A stretch of DNA of 64,000 nt, taken from the NCBI RefSeq assembly GCF_040939455.1, contig NC_134108.1, positions 83,186,001-83,250,000 on the forward strand. Direction: 5' to 3'. Both the position numbers and the translations under genes were made by a program. The DNA comes from Microcebus murinus (taxonomy: Eukaryota > Chordata > Mammalia > Primates > Cheirogaleidae). Position 1 is the first letter of the stretch; each line of letters opens with the position of its first letter. Below are positions 1 through 12,150 of this stretch, in pieces. The notes below the pieces were generated by a model. The model was not told where the DNA came from. It made no database searches and was given only the letters and a program-made list of their open reading frames with translations.

Positions 1-622
1 TAACAATAAGACTAACAAATGGAATTCATAATTTCTTTCTAATTAGATTTGTTCTTACAATGTATTTCTCTGATGGGTAGTAGAATTATTTCCATTATTT
101 TGATATCAAATAATGCCACAATGAATAATCTTTTATAAGACTTTCATATTTATGCCATGTGTTTTGGGGCTAGATTTCTAGAAGTAGAATTGCTGGACCA
201 ATGGATAAATGCTGATATAATTTTTTTAACTTACTTTGTCATATTCTTTGGCTTCTCTCATTGTGTATATTCACAACAAAGAATAACCTTTCCCCAGAAT
301 TTCAATAAAAGCGAATGCTGTCACACTTTTGTCTAATCTAATAAGTGAAAAATGATATGGCATTTCTCTGATTATTAACTTTACACATTTCTAAAGTCAA
401 TTCTTTCTGTGATCTGTCTCACCATAATCTAGGCTATTTTTTCTTTGGGTTATTAATCTTTTTCTTTTCATTTTTTGAAACATTTTTTAAAATTTGTGAC
501 ATTGATTGTCATCTGTCATTTGCTTATGGTATCTCTTGTCTGCCGAACTGAGGATTATTTAATTTTTACATAGTTCTAATTTATTGTATATTTTAATTTT
601 GGATTTTTGAATTATTCTTAGT
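1..622 (-). mobile_element. Old L1 (L1M-type) 3' region, antisense, segment 1
   Basis: Read on the minus strand this is the end of LINE-1 ORF2 and the 3' region. The forward text around 170-215 (stretch containing 'gaattgctggacc') is the usual antisense L1 motif 'attgctgggtcaaatgg'. The later part follows antisense ORF2 order but is heavily diverged, with no open frame. The same element resumes after the LTR that follows. It begins outside the window. Confidence 0.6.
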
Positions 623-981
623 TGTTATGAGTTGAATGTGTACTCTATCAAAAGAAAAAAAAAGATACATTCGGGTCTTAACCATAATCAAATTATAATG
701 AGGTCACTAAAGTGGATCCTAATCCAATCCCAAGTATCCTTAGAAAAAGGACAAAATTGAACACAGAGACACAAAGAGAGGAAAGATGATGTGTAAAGAC
801 ACGTGGAGACCATTGTCTACAAGCCAAGAAAAGAGGACTGGAATAGGTCCTTCTCCTCACAGCCCTAGAATATACCTTGCCAATATCTCAATTTCATACT
901 TCTAGCCTCCAAAAAGGTAAGATATTAAATTTCTGTTCTTAAGCCACCGAATTTGCAGTTCTTTGTTGGGACAATTCTGCA
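623..981 (+). mobile_element. MaLR-class solo LTR (MLT1/MST group)
   Basis: Starts TGTTATGAGTTGAATGTG and contains the block order of mammalian MaLR LTRs: 'gaggtcactaaagtggatcc', 'acacgtggagacc', 'tacaagccaagaa', 'cttctagcctccaaaa' and 'cttaagccaccgaatt'. It interrupts an antisense L1 that continues on both sides, so it inserted after that L1. No gag or pol sequence adjoins it, consistent with a solo LTR. No clear target duplication remains. The subfamily is uncertain. Confidence 0.8.
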
Positions 982-2006
982 AAGCTAAAAATGGAATATT
1001 TTCCCTATGCTCAGGTTTTAAACCAATATGTGTTTATTTCTTTTAGTACTTGCATGGATTTTTTTTCTTTTCTTTTTATTATTTAGATTGCTGATATTTT
1101 TTGGAAATAGTACAGGATTTATTTTTAATACAGATATAATTTTATCTTTTTTACTTTGAATATCTATCTAGTTATGCCTGGGCAGGATTATTTATTAGCA
1201 AGTCTGTCTTTTCTGCATAGATTTGGGATGCTATTTTTATCATATCCTGAAATTCATCATATACTTGGATTTATTTCTACAATTTCTATTCAGTTTTATT
1301 GGTTTGTGCTATCTATTTATGTATCAATAACACACTCATTTATTTATGAAGTCTTTATGATATGTTTTAATATCTTATAGACTAGCACTACCCACCCTCA
1401 CCTCCCCATCCCTCTCTTTCTTTCTCTCTCTCTCTCACACACACACATTTTGCTTTTTTATATCAGTGTTTATTTAGCTATTCTTACAATTTTCTTCATT
1501 TTTTTCATCGAAACATTTAGAAGGAATTTTTCAGTTACAGAATACAATGTAAATTTTTATTCATAGTTCAATTGTATTACATTTCATATTAGGTTAGAAA
1601 CCACTGGCAGCTTTTTGATGTGGAATTTTTTATTTATGAGTATAGTGAGGCTTTTTCCATTTGTTCAAATCTACATTTTTTTTGACAAATGACTTTACAT
1701 TTCTGAGAAGTTTATGTGTAGGAATTTTATTTTATTTTTGTTGCTATTTTAAATGATGTCTCTTCAGCCATCACATTAACTAGCTGGCTGTTGTTTGTAT
1801 ACATGGAGGCTATTAATGTCTGGGATAACTATTTATCTTGATATTTTATTGAAATATTTTACTGCTTTTCTAAAATATACATTTTTCTTAGAGATAATAT
1901 TACTTATTTTCTGAATTTTAATGATTCTATTCAGTTTGTTTAATTACATTTGAAGGTATGTCGATATGTCCAATATACTGACATGGTCCTGTTCATGACT
2001 GAACTT
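982..2006 (-). mobile_element. Old L1 (L1M-type), antisense, segment 2
   Basis: Continues the antisense L1 into mid and late ORF2. Recognisable antisense blocks are 'ggtttgtgctatc...atcaataacacactc' near 1300-1335, 'tttttccatttgttcaaat' near 1652-1670 and 'ggaattttattttatttttg' near 1721-1740, in the order expected for L1 read backwards. The 74-codon forward frame at 1156-1380 is an antisense shadow of L1 and not a gene. Confidence 0.65.
1411..1447. repeat. (CT)n(CA)n microsatellite inside L1
   Basis: A pyrimidine run of CTTT/CT units passes directly into about six CA units. It sits within the degraded L1 and marks local expansion. Confidence 0.85.
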
Positions 2007-2497
2007 TGAAGTGTTACCCCAGTTCCTGGGCTCTGGGCTTGGAGGAATCACAAGCATTGGCCCATGCTATGAAAAGAAAGATGGCAGACAGTTAGCAAGT
2101 ATGTGTGAAGAATTTATTGTAAGGAAAGTTCAAGGATGAAAAGCAAAAGTACATTTCCTAAAGGGAAACAAGTCTGTCTCTGTGAGTGGAGAAGACCCTT
2201 TCTACCTTTATGTTTTTCTTTTTATATGCTAGTAGTTTATGTTTAGGTAATGGTTAGTTATAATTAAGACTGGTTAGTTATAATTAAGACTGAATTCCTT
2301 CCTATGCTTGGACATGATTTAAAAGTTATGTTATACGTGCTGTGGGGAAAGTTTCATGGCCTGTTAGTCAGTATTCCATGTCATTACCCCATTCTTTAAG
2401 ACTGAAATAAGAATTCCTTTTCTTATTTTTCTGTAACCGTTTCCTCCTTCTTAGTTTTCTATACTGCGTCCTCCTTCTTGTTTTCTTGCCCCTATCA
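2007..2497 (-). mobile_element. Probable retroviral LTR on the minus strand, inserted in L1
   Basis: A roughly 490-bp block splits the antisense L1. On the minus strand it runs from TGATAGGGGCAAG to a terminal CA. It has a TATA-like ATATAAAAAG at about 2219-2228 and an AATAAA-type polyadenylation signal at about 2113-2118, in correct LTR order. No internal retroviral sequence is seen. I do not recognise the family, and the flanks show no clear duplication, so the boundaries are approximate. Confidence 0.5.
2251..2290. repeat. Perfect 20-bp tandem duplication
   Basis: The 20-mer TGGTTAGTTATAATTAAGAC occurs twice head to tail at 2251-2270 and 2271-2290 without mismatch. It lies within the LTR-like block. 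Confidence 0.95.
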
Positions 2498-2930
2498 ATA
2501 TTGCTAGATGTAGTGGTCAATCTTGCTTTTTTTTCCTGACATTAGTGGAAATGACTGTAGCAGTACTCTCTTATTTAATATTCTGGATTTGGGGCTGATA
2601 ATATAAACAAGTATACTTGTGTATATCTCTTATGCAAGTATTCATTAATGTGTACCTTGCTAATTTTCCTTATATCTGTTAATATGACACATAATATGGA
2701 TTTCTTAACATTCAGTTGCATGCCCCTTCATTGAATAAATCTTATTTATAATGTGTTATTTTCATCAATATTTATAAAAATTTACTTGTCAGTATTTTGG
2801 GGCAATCTTCAACAAATTTTAATAGTAATGTCAAATTGGTTTTCATAAAATGAATTACTAAGTTGCATTCCTTCTCAAGTTTAACTTCAGTGAGAATGAT
2901 TATGCCTTATAACAGACTTTCCAGAAAGCT
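2498..2930 (-). mobile_element. Old L1 (L1M-type), antisense, segment 3 (ORF2 RT region)
   Basis: Continues the antisense L1 beyond the LTR. The text near 2530-2560 matches the antisense 'ctgatcttagaggaaaagc' block of L1. 2660-2760 matches 'gttaatgtg...tgaataaatcccac', and 2840-2860 contains 'ggttttcataaaatgaatta'. These encode part of the reverse transcriptase on the minus strand, but stops and frameshifts are frequent. Confidence 0.65.
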
Positions 2931-3400
2931 AATAGAAAATATTGTTACAAAATGTTACATTGACAGAATACTTCATTATCTACTTACTCCAGATATAGAA
3001 TGTTTTATATAATAAAGTTTTAATCAGTATCTTCTGAAGGTTATGATAAGTATTTCATAAATGATAAATAAATATATGGGACTGTGTTCAAGATACAAGT
3101 GTTTATGTGATCCTATTCTGACAGCCTGAGGATACAGTGGGGGAGAGAGGGTGGAAAGTAGAGAGCACTATGTTTATTGACTTCAGGGCCCAACAAAATA
3201 ATGTCTGGAATGTAGATTCAGAGTCATTGGGTCTCTAGTTTTGAAGTTTAGCCCAAGGACAAAGTCATCTAGGAGCCTGCTTAGGCACTATTTCCTGTTT
3301 CCCTCAAATCTGTTATAGTTAAGCATTCTGCTCACAAGTATGGCATCCAGAAAGCACATACACAATTCCACACCTAACTTTTCCTGCATTAGTTAAGAAA

Positions 3401-3429
3401 TTATGCATTATTTAAAAAATAATGCATAA
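3401..3429. repeat. Perfect inverted repeat, 13-bp arms, 3-nt loop
   Basis: TTATGCATTATTT at 3401-3413 is followed by AAA and then its exact complement at 3417-3429. The whole is AT-rich and could extrude as a hairpin, but no associated element was recognised. Confidence 0.9.
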
Positions 3430-5047
3430 ATTCACTTTCAAACCAATCATTGAGGTTTATGATATTCTCTGGAAGATTATTCCTGGTATTAAAAATATGC
3501 TACAAATTCAGATTATTCATTGACCTGAGTATTTTCAAGTTTTACCTAAATTGAATCTGTGAAAGAACTAAAATAAAAAAGCAACCTCCATCCTTGTCTT
3601 AAGTTAAAAAAAATAAAACTACCAGTCACTGGGAACTTCTATGACTTCTAGCTAATAAAAAGTATGAAACTGACAACCATATTCTCTTAAAAGCATCTTT
3701 AATAGTGGTAGGATAGAAAGTCTTCCATAAAAACCCTTAATCTCATTGCCTAGGGAAGCAAAGCTCCTAAATCATTCTTAGAATAAGAAGGAGAAAATAA
3801 ATAATTAATAAATATATGTTTACATATTCATAAATAAATTGCTAAAAATACTGAGGGATTGATTCATTTTGAAGTAGAGCTAACCCCTTTCTCTAATGCA
3901 TAGCAAAGGTTTCTCTCTAGAGCCATGTCCATTCCCTTTTCTATTAATTAACCAGGGAGAAAAAGCCTCAGATACAACTTTTGTAACAGCAAAGTATTCG
4001 ATATTCTTCATTATATGCTGCTTTACTTCATGTTGACAGATAGAGAGCTTGTGATCTTGTGAACCATTAACATAAAAATTTTAAAGTAGTATTAGCTTGT
4101 AGTAGCAGTAGCCAAGAATTTAAAGTTACTCTTTTTTTGGTTTTTTGTTTGTTTTTTTCTTTTTTGGTTATTTTTTGGGGGGCAGGAAACATCAGAATCA
4201 GTGTCATTTGAAAAACTCAGTTTCAAAAGATTCTCTTTATTCCACATTCCAGTTGTATCATATTCTCATACCCGATGTTTTACCCAAGATTTTATTTTTT
4301 GGAGAACCATAAACCTTCCCTGAAACATTTAACCTTATTTTTTGGATTTAAGTTTTCCAAACGATACTAGGGAAAAAGGTATTTTTCAATCTTATTAATT
4401 TGTATGTGTATATAATGAAATCTCAAGGAAGTTTAATAGTTAATAGTTCTTGTTACTTATTATTGTTTTTCATGCAGTTAATTGTTGCATTCTCTTGGTT
4501 AGGGCTTTGTATGTAGAGGAAATTTTAATAAATTTATGGTTTATGATAAAGCATTTGTTTATGATTTCTTTCTTTTATTCCTACCTCAGGAGATATGAAA
4601 TTGTGTTCATTTAGTTCATTTTCTCTGTTGATCTCAATGAAAAGACCTGGTGAGCTTGCCACTATAGTCACACATTTTAAATTCCCTGCATTTTCTCTGC
4701 TATTATGTTGACTTAATCTGTGATTTAAATGATTAAGCTATGCAACACTTTCTGCTTTTCCTCTCTCCAGTGTTTGTCTCCAGCTGCTCCTTGTTGAGGG
4801 TTTTGTTCTCTTTTCAACAGGAAGGAATATCCACCCACACAAGCTTGAAGTACTTTATTAATGTCAACCAAAGATGTAAAAAGGAAAGTTTCAGTAACGG
4901 TTGCAGATGTTGAATTCTCAATATCAAGCATTTTTCTTTCTTTTTTTGGGGGGGGGGTTGAGGGGTGAAGGCAAAGAAAAGTGAAAGTTGATTGAGGATG
5001 GTTGCCAATATTTTATATGTGGTCTACATGTGGGAAAAAATAATAGT

Positions 5048-5570
5048 CGTAAGATTTTATTACATTGTGAACTACCACACAAGCAATAATTTCTAATTTG
5101 GATGTAAGCGCATCTTGTCTATCCCACATGCTCTTTCCACTACCTTATCAGGATAGATGCAATAGACGTATGTTCATTGTTTTTTGAACTGAGCATTTAA
5201 ACTTATGTTTCCAGAGTACAACATTGTACTGTGCCTTGTACAGCCGATTCTAGAAAGTTCAGATACTGCTCTCTTTAATTTGTGGCAGCTAAATTACAGC
5301 TCATGACTTAAGATTTGGTGCATCAGATACAACACCTAAAGCCTCGAATTGGCAGGAAATGTCACAAGAGGCAAGGGCAGTTCGTAATTTATTTCCATGG
5401 TTGCAGCACTACCATAGAGTGCGGTAAGTCCATGTGTCCATCCAAATAGCAATCACAGTGAGGAACAAGGCTTCTGGTGTTTACTTATGTGATTTTTCAG
5501 TGTCCGGTTCTTTAAGCCGGTGCTCTACTTAGTTTCCTATCAATTTTGACAGCTACTCAAATCACGCACT
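5048..5570. other. CpG-retaining unassigned stretch with splice-like signals
   Basis: About ten CpG dinucleotides fall in roughly 520 bp, while neighbouring kilobases have very few. An acceptor-like ATGTTTCCAG ends at 5214 and a strong donor-like GCG|GTAAGT is at 5421-5429, bracketing 209 bp. All three forward frames of that interval contain stops, so an exon here would be non-coding. It could equally be a conserved regulatory element or chance. Confidence 0.25.
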
Positions 5571-6264
5571 ACAAATTCCTGGTCTGCTTATGTTAACCAA
5601 AGTTGATTTCTATATTTTGCTACCAAGAAACTGGATGAATACAGGGGATAATAAATCAGATTTCTAGTGGTTAATGCCAGTAGTAGATACAAGAGATGTA
5701 ATAAATATGTGATATTGTTATCTTGATTCCTAATACTCGTAACATTTTATATAGTGTCACAGCTAATAGGAAAAAATACAGCGTTATAACTTACCTATTT
5801 ATATTAATTGATCAATTTCTTAAATATATTTATGCCTATAAATTCAACATCTATAGCTTATAGTGTCAATACCAGCATACATGTACTCATGGTTATTCTT
5901 ACAATTTTTTCTATGACCTAACTCTACTCCTCATTTTGTAGTTTTAAAATAAAGTCCTAATTTATTTTCTCTTTTTAGGGTTTCCTAACTGCATTCATTG
6001 TGGAGTCTCTTTTCTTAAATAAAAATAATTTATTCTTATTCTGAAACACTAGCCATATAAAAACCAGTCAATTGTTTGGATACTGATTCCTTATCACATT
6101 TTTACACACATTTTAAAAATCTTAAGATGATTAATTTCAATAGAACTCAACAAATCCAACCTCCTCACCTAATAGGCATCCAAACTGATGAAAAGAATAT
6201 ATATTTGATTATATGTAGCCACTCATATGCATGGATTCAAGACTCTTTACTTTGTTTATTTGTT

Positions 6265-6440
6265 AAGTACTAAGAATTGTTCTATTCTATTAGAATTAAT
6301 AATTCTATTAGAATTAATATTAGAATTAATATTAGAATTCTAATATTCTATTAGAATTAATAATAAACAATTCTAATAGAATTGTTCTATTCTATTAGTA
6401 CTATTGTGTACTATCACAATAGTACTATTGTGCTAAGAAT
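6265..6440. repeat. Locally expanded AT hairpin cluster at the MIR 5' edge
   Basis: Repeated ATTAGAATTAAT and TTCTATT units. It includes a perfect 20-bp palindrome at 6328-6347 and a hairpin with 12-bp arms (6397-6408 and 6415-6426, loop 6 nt). The phrase CTAAGAATTGTTCT occurs on both sides (about 6271 and 6433), suggesting expansion between direct repeats. Confidence 0.8.
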
Positions 6441-6690
6441 TGTTCTTATGTTAGGAACTGTTCCTACACAAGTACATATATATGCTTTATTTATTAACTC
6501 CATCCTCCTAATAACAAAATGGCACTATCATTACATCCATTGTACAGATAAGAAAACTGAGGCACACAAAGGTCATATATCTTGTCCAAGGTCATAGTGC
6601 TAGTAAGTGTCAGAGCCAGCATTCCAATACAGGTAACCTGGCCTCTCACACACTGCTCTCTCAGCCACTGGACTCCACTGACACACAGGT
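6441..6690 (+). mobile_element. MIR SINE, sense
   Basis: A classic MIR with the core in order: 'tttattaactccatcctcc', 'acagataagaaaactgagg', 'cttgtccaaggtcatag', 'gctagtaagtgtcagagcc' and a tail ending near 'ccactggactccactgac'. It is tRNA-derived and ancient. The 71-codon frame across it is a shadow. Confidence 0.92.
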
Positions 6691-9600
6691 TTTTGAGTGT
6701 TTTCCAAAAGAGCAGTGCAAGTTAGTAGGCCACATATTTATTAGTCTTCTCTTTTTACTCCCTCCAAATCTGTCTTATTTCTGTTTTATTTTATTTTATA
6801 TTTAAATTATAATCTCAAAGTCTTGCATTGATATGCAAGGTGCTTACTTTTAATGAATTAGAATTTATGCATCTGAAGAGGTATCAGGCCTTCAAAGTAG
6901 CCACTTAAATGACTGATATTGTTTTTGCTTAAGATATGTATGAATTGCTATTGGGCAGAAAGTTGTTATTCTTTGAGGCTGGATTTGATTTTTATAAATA
7001 AGCAAAAATTTTCAAAAGTAATTCTTGTCTTGAGGGAAACATCAAAATTCAGAATACTATTATAAACAAATAATATTTAGAGTAATAAGATTTTGCATTT
7101 TTCATTTTTAAATGGGATCTAGAAGGCATTCCAAAAATAGAGTTCTTTAGAAATTTTGAGTCGTCACAGCATCCTTTACCTTGGTGAATATTGTCCCAGG
7201 TTTATGACATTGAAAAGCATATACTTTGTTTAGATACCATCAACTATGCTATGCCCAGTGACACTATATTATAGATGATCTTCTAATGACCTTCAATCAC
7301 ATTTTTAAAATTTCTTCTATGTCCCTAATATTGCAGATATAGAATATGTGACACAGTAAAACCAAGTCCATTTTAGGTAGGCTAAGACTCTGAAAAGAGT
7401 AGATAGTGTTCCGGAAGATCCAAACAATAGGAAAAAATAAAGAAGTTCTGTTTGCTTTATTTTTACTCTTCTATCTTAGAAGAGGCAATAAAGGTTTAAA
7501 CATAAAATTATACGATTTTTACTAATGATTCCTATACTCCAAAATTGACTGAATTTTACATTTGGGAATTTAAGTGCTTTAAAGCTTTGTGAAAATACTT
7601 TTACCTCTCCATTCGTAATTCGTAAATATAAATGAAATTTTAAAATCTGTATTATAAATAGGATCTTTTCCATATGAGGAAATAAACCACAAAAATGTAG
7701 CTCACTGAAAAGTAAAGGTTTCACTTTACAAAATAATCTATTCAAAGGATGCAAATTTTAAAAAATTCTAAATATTAATAACTATTTCTGAAATTATTAA
7801 GCAGTAGAAGAAAAATGTATTTTCCATGGCCTATCAACTGATCATAGAATCCTTTTATTTGCCTTTAATATCAAATTAGGTTTAGCAAGAGTGTTCAGCC
7901 TGGAAAAGTTTACAATTTATGTCACAAGAAGGAAGGGTCTTATTTGAAATATCCAGGTATATTTGAACATAGGTAAAACAAACTTATTTATTTTGCATTA
8001 AAACAATGTACAGCAACAAACTTATTTTTATGTTTTAAAAATCATTACCAAAATGAAAATTCCAGGTTCAACAAAAGCCTAACATATTGGATTAATTTCC
8101 CTTAAATTGTAGAAAGAAAAATCTAGCAAAGCTCTAAAGGAAAATCACTTTCTTGTCAAATTCTCATGTCATTTCCTATTTGCGTCCCTCAGAAAGTCTG
8201 GCAAATCTCATTTGATGGAATCATCCCACACGTGCTTACTTATGGTCATATATTTCACTTGCTTTTTCTGAAGCAAAAATGAAAAGAAGAGATAACTCAT
8301 TCACTGCAGCATGAATTCATGTTTCCCAAGTCACATAATAGTTTGCTAATTTGGATGGAATTTATAGATTAGTATATTGTGAGTAGCATCATTCCTACCT
8401 CAAGAATGCCTTTTATGTAGTACCCTCCAGAATATGCTTAATAAGCCATAATTTAGTGTTTAAATAATTTCAACAAAGGAATAATTCTAGAGTGGTGAGC
8501 TTCACGCACAGGACAGCAGTTTGCTCCTTTGTAACTGTATTCATATACTGACTTTGCATGTACTAGATTTAGTTTCTCAGATGTCTTTTGAAATATGTTC
8601 AAATTGAGAAGTATGACAAGATTCCTTAGTTTCTGGAATCACAAGAAACTTAGTTATATATTGAAGGCATCATTGCATGCATTTATCACTTATAGACATT
8701 ATTTTGTATAATTTATGTATTTTCAACAGTAACTCCGGAATATATCTTTCAAGATCTGCACCATTACATATTTCTTTCTTAATTATTTAATCATTACTTA
8801 AATGAAGGTTTTTTTTAATTTTACAACTTAAAGTGATGAATTCCACTTTTATATCTTGATAGATGACTAAAGGCAAGAGAAAGATAATAAATAAAAACAC
8901 CTGCTCCCTTCACCTAGTGACAGGGTTTGAAATGTCTGAAAAGCTCTTAAAACAAAATTAATTCACACTCTTGATATCTTTTCCACAAAATTCTATGTTA
9001 TTTTCTTTGGACTCTCATTTCTAGTACATAATTATTTGTAGCAATATATTATGACGAATATGAGTTTTCCATTTTGACTCAAAAAATTCTAAAAGACATT
9101 TATTGAGCAGCTTATAGTCCAAGCTGCTAAGTCATGATAGGTCAAGGAATTGTTATCTTTTTGGAGTGAGGTTTGAGTTTCCTTGTGCTGTACATTGCTA
9201 CATTTCATCTAAGTCCAAATCATTCTTCTGTTATTTACTTCTCAGAATTTAAATTCCCAGATAACCTTCCCCTCAGCTAGCTGACAAAGATTCACTTATT
9301 TGCTCAAACACTTTAGTGCATGCTTTGCTTTACTCATATTCCCAGATTTGAATGGAACATCAGGGAATGTACAGTTATTGGTTGACTTAAGCAGGTTAAC
9401 TAACACAGACAGACACTAAGTGCATGAAAAATAAATTCCTTTCAGAGGCATTATATATATATTTAAAAGAGGAAGATGTTAAGTTAAATGAATGGGTTTC
9501 TGATGGTATAAGGTAGGAAGGAGAAATAGGTCTTTATTCACTCTAATACTCTTAATCCATTTCTACAAACATTTCTTCCAAGCTAGAAAACTGGACCCAT

Positions 9601-10916
9601 GTCTTAGCTTCCCAAATAACTTCCTAATTAAAACAAAATAGAACAAAAGTGGCTCAAAATAAAAACTCCTCAGTGCCTACCCTCTGAACTTAAAAACCAT
9701 CTTAGCATAATTCCCAGCCAAGACTGGAAGATATTTTAATGTATGTATTTAATATCTAATGCAATATTTTGGAAGGAAGCATAACATCCATCATTGATTT
9801 TTGAAACTATTTTTATAATGAAGTATTCAAATATGTGTGTTAAAATATTGATTGCTATAAGTATCAAGCTAAGTTGACATGGCACTTTCTGTCTAGGAGC
9901 TCAAAACCTCGGCTAGGAAACACTGATGTCAACTGACATAAAGTCAAAGAGACAAATGAACAAATGTAAACTTAATTTTCTTTCTAAATTGATACTGTGC
10001 ACAGGTGGAAAAAAATATATATGCTACAAGTGACAACCTGAAAGATATGCCACAAGTCTATAGAGAAGAGAGAAAAACTGAATTCTCTTTCAATGTGTTG
10101 TAGATTGTTCGAGAGGTACAATTTGGGGGATCCAGAAAGGATTCTACATATGAAATAACATTTAAGAAATGAGAATGTAATAAAAGTATACTAGGTAAAT
10201 ATTCTGAGGCTTTGAGCAAATTATTGTCTCCCTCACTATTGGGTCAGGACTTGAATCTTCTCCAGCCAGTCTCCAAGATCAACCTGTTCCAGGGTACCAC
10301 ATAGAATTCTGTATGTCAAATTCACTGCCATGTTGATCTAAAATATGAAGAACTTACAGCAGTTCTATATATACTAAAGGTATATAGGAAGAAGAAACCT
10401 GAACAGAGTGATTGTTAACAATATTCTTTTATCAGAGGCATTACTAGACATTAGACTAGTTCAGTGCTTTCCAAAGTATATCCTCCAAATATCATTCTTC
10501 TAAGATACAAAGAAAGATTTCAATTTCAAATTAGTTTTAGAAATGATGTATATCTATTCCCTTCTTGAATAACCACAATGTACATTAATGTTCGTAAGGG
10601 TCTGTGAGGTACTACCTTAGAAAAGTCTTACCTTTGTTGAAACAGACATTTAAAAATTGTAATTGTACAGAAACTAGAAAATCACTCAATGCTCATTAAT
10701 GCTTTGCTGAGCTCTGAGAATACACTTTGCAAGGCCTTGGCCTGGTTGGTTCCATTTCTGGGATTCATGGGTGCAATTTATGGGACTATCAATTAGTCAA
10801 ATTATATACAGATATTTGGGTATGTTTAAATCCTTTAATGTGGAGAGAGATTATTATTAATTATCAGATGTCTGTGACTCTAAATTTTGAAAATTCCTTA
10901 ACTTGAAAAGATTCTG
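6691..10916. other. Unassigned AT-rich DNA
   Basis: I see no gene. The minus-strand frame at 7476-7754 (92 codons) lacks any recognisable motif. A weak resemblance to a hAT-type MITE ('cagtgctttccaaagt' near 10462) was noted at 10455-10640 but not established. Otherwise there is no repeat I can name. Confidence 0.5.
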
Positions 10917-10941
10917 AAAAAATAAATAAATAAATAAATAT
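10917..10941. repeat. (AATA)n microsatellite
   Basis: About six AAAT units in a row, near-perfect. Confidence 0.95.
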
Positions 10942-10997
10942 CTTAGAAAAGTACCACATACCTAATAATAGTACAATACCTGTTAATTATTATTCTT

Positions 10998-11291
10998 TTT
11001 TTTCTCTCTTTTTATTTCATCATATTATGGGGGTACAAATATTGTTAAGGTTACATATATTGCCCTTGCCACCCCTGCCCCCGCTGTGTCAGAGCTTCAA
11101 GCGTGTCCATCCTCCAGGTGGTACGCATTGCACTCATTATGAAAGTATACACCCATCCCCTCCTCCCCCCCACTTGCCCGCCACCCGATAAATGTTTTTA
11201 TTGTTTTTTTATGTTTTTTTGACATTTTGGTTACATTTTATATCTTTGCCTCTCACTTAGAAGGCTTAGAGGTAAGCCCTCCCCTCCACAA
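10998..11291 (-). mobile_element. 5'-truncated strepsirrhine-type L1, 3' UTR only
   Basis: The insertion is flanked by a perfect 14-bp target duplication, TAATTATTATTCTT (10984-10997 and 11292-11305). A T-rich tail lies at the left, followed by 'tattatgggggtacaaat' and a C-rich segment, the antisense 3' end of the L1 type also seen at 55531 and 56124. At about 294 bp it carries no ORF2, so it is a severe 5' truncation. Confidence 0.93.
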
Positions 11292-11649
11292 TAATTATTA
11301 TTCTTAATGTTATTAAGCAAAAACCTCATTATCCTGAATTATTCTATAGCACATCTGTGTATCTATAAACATCTCAATCAACAGGCATCTCTAGTTGAAT
11401 CAGACATGTTCCAAGATTTTCTATAAAGTGAGTTTGTGTTTAGAAAATGCTATTTCCCAAGGAAACAATTATTTTTTACTTAAAATAGAATAAAATGCAG
11501 TACATGATTTCCAGATAATTACATGTTGATGCATATAATATCCTAAATTAATCATGAAAGAAAAAGAAAAAATTTAATATCATTGTACAATAGTACTATA
11601 CTAACAAAATGACCCAGAAAGTAAAATTTAAAAATGTTGAGAAGTAAAA

Positions 11650-12150
11650 TATACAACCAGTCAATGGAACAGAATAGAGCCCAGAAATAGACTCTCACAG
11701 ATCTAGTCAACTGATCTTAGACAAAAGGGCAAAAGAAATTGAGTGGAGAAATAATAGCAAAAGTTCAACAAATAGTCTTAAAATTAGACATTCACATGCA
11801 AAAGCAAATGTAGATATAGATCTTGTGCTTTTCACAAATGTTAACTCAAAACGTATTATAGACCTAAGTGTAAAATAAAAAAACTTAAAATTTCTAGAAG
11901 ATAAAATAGATAAAGTAGATGACTTTGGTTTTGACAATGACTTTTTAGGTGAAAAGAATCAAAAGCACAGTTTAAAAAGTTGAACAACATTAAAATTTAA
12001 AATTTCAGGGTTGAGAAAGACACTGTTAAGACAGAAGACAAAACAATCCACAAACTGGGAGAAAATATTTTCAAAATGCATAGCTGACCTACAGCTCTTA
12101 TATATCTAAAATGTAAGCAAAGAACTAAAATTCAACAATAGGAAAAAAAT
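11650..12150 (+). mobile_element. Old L1M ORF2 C-terminal part, sense, segment 1
   Basis: Recognisable sense L1 text: 'caatggaacagaatagagcc', 'gactttggttttgacaatg' and 'aactgggagaaaatatttt'. It is heavily mutated with no open frame. It stops at a short A run, where a younger L1 inserted, and resumes at 13318. Confidence 0.85.

Larger units (their letters stand above)
2931..6264. other. Unassigned AT-rich DNA
   Basis: No gene or confidently named repeat was seen. It contains a short perfect palindrome at 3401-3429, T/G-rich low-complexity DNA around 4130-4185, a G run at 4949-4957 and a CpG-retaining stretch at 5048-5570. The open frames at 4725-5008 and 6076-6273 have no recognisable domain and are likely chance. 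Confidence 0.5.

Noticed and set aside
1156..1380. 74-codon plus-strand frame
   Set aside because: Antisense shadow of old L1.
7860..7980. Possible sense L3/CR1 piece ('gttcagcctggaaaag')
   Set aside because: The match is confined to one phrase and cannot be separated from chance.
10455..10640. Possible hAT MITE starting 'cagtgctttccaaagt'
   Set aside because: No matching terminal repeat or 8-bp duplication could be identified at the other end.
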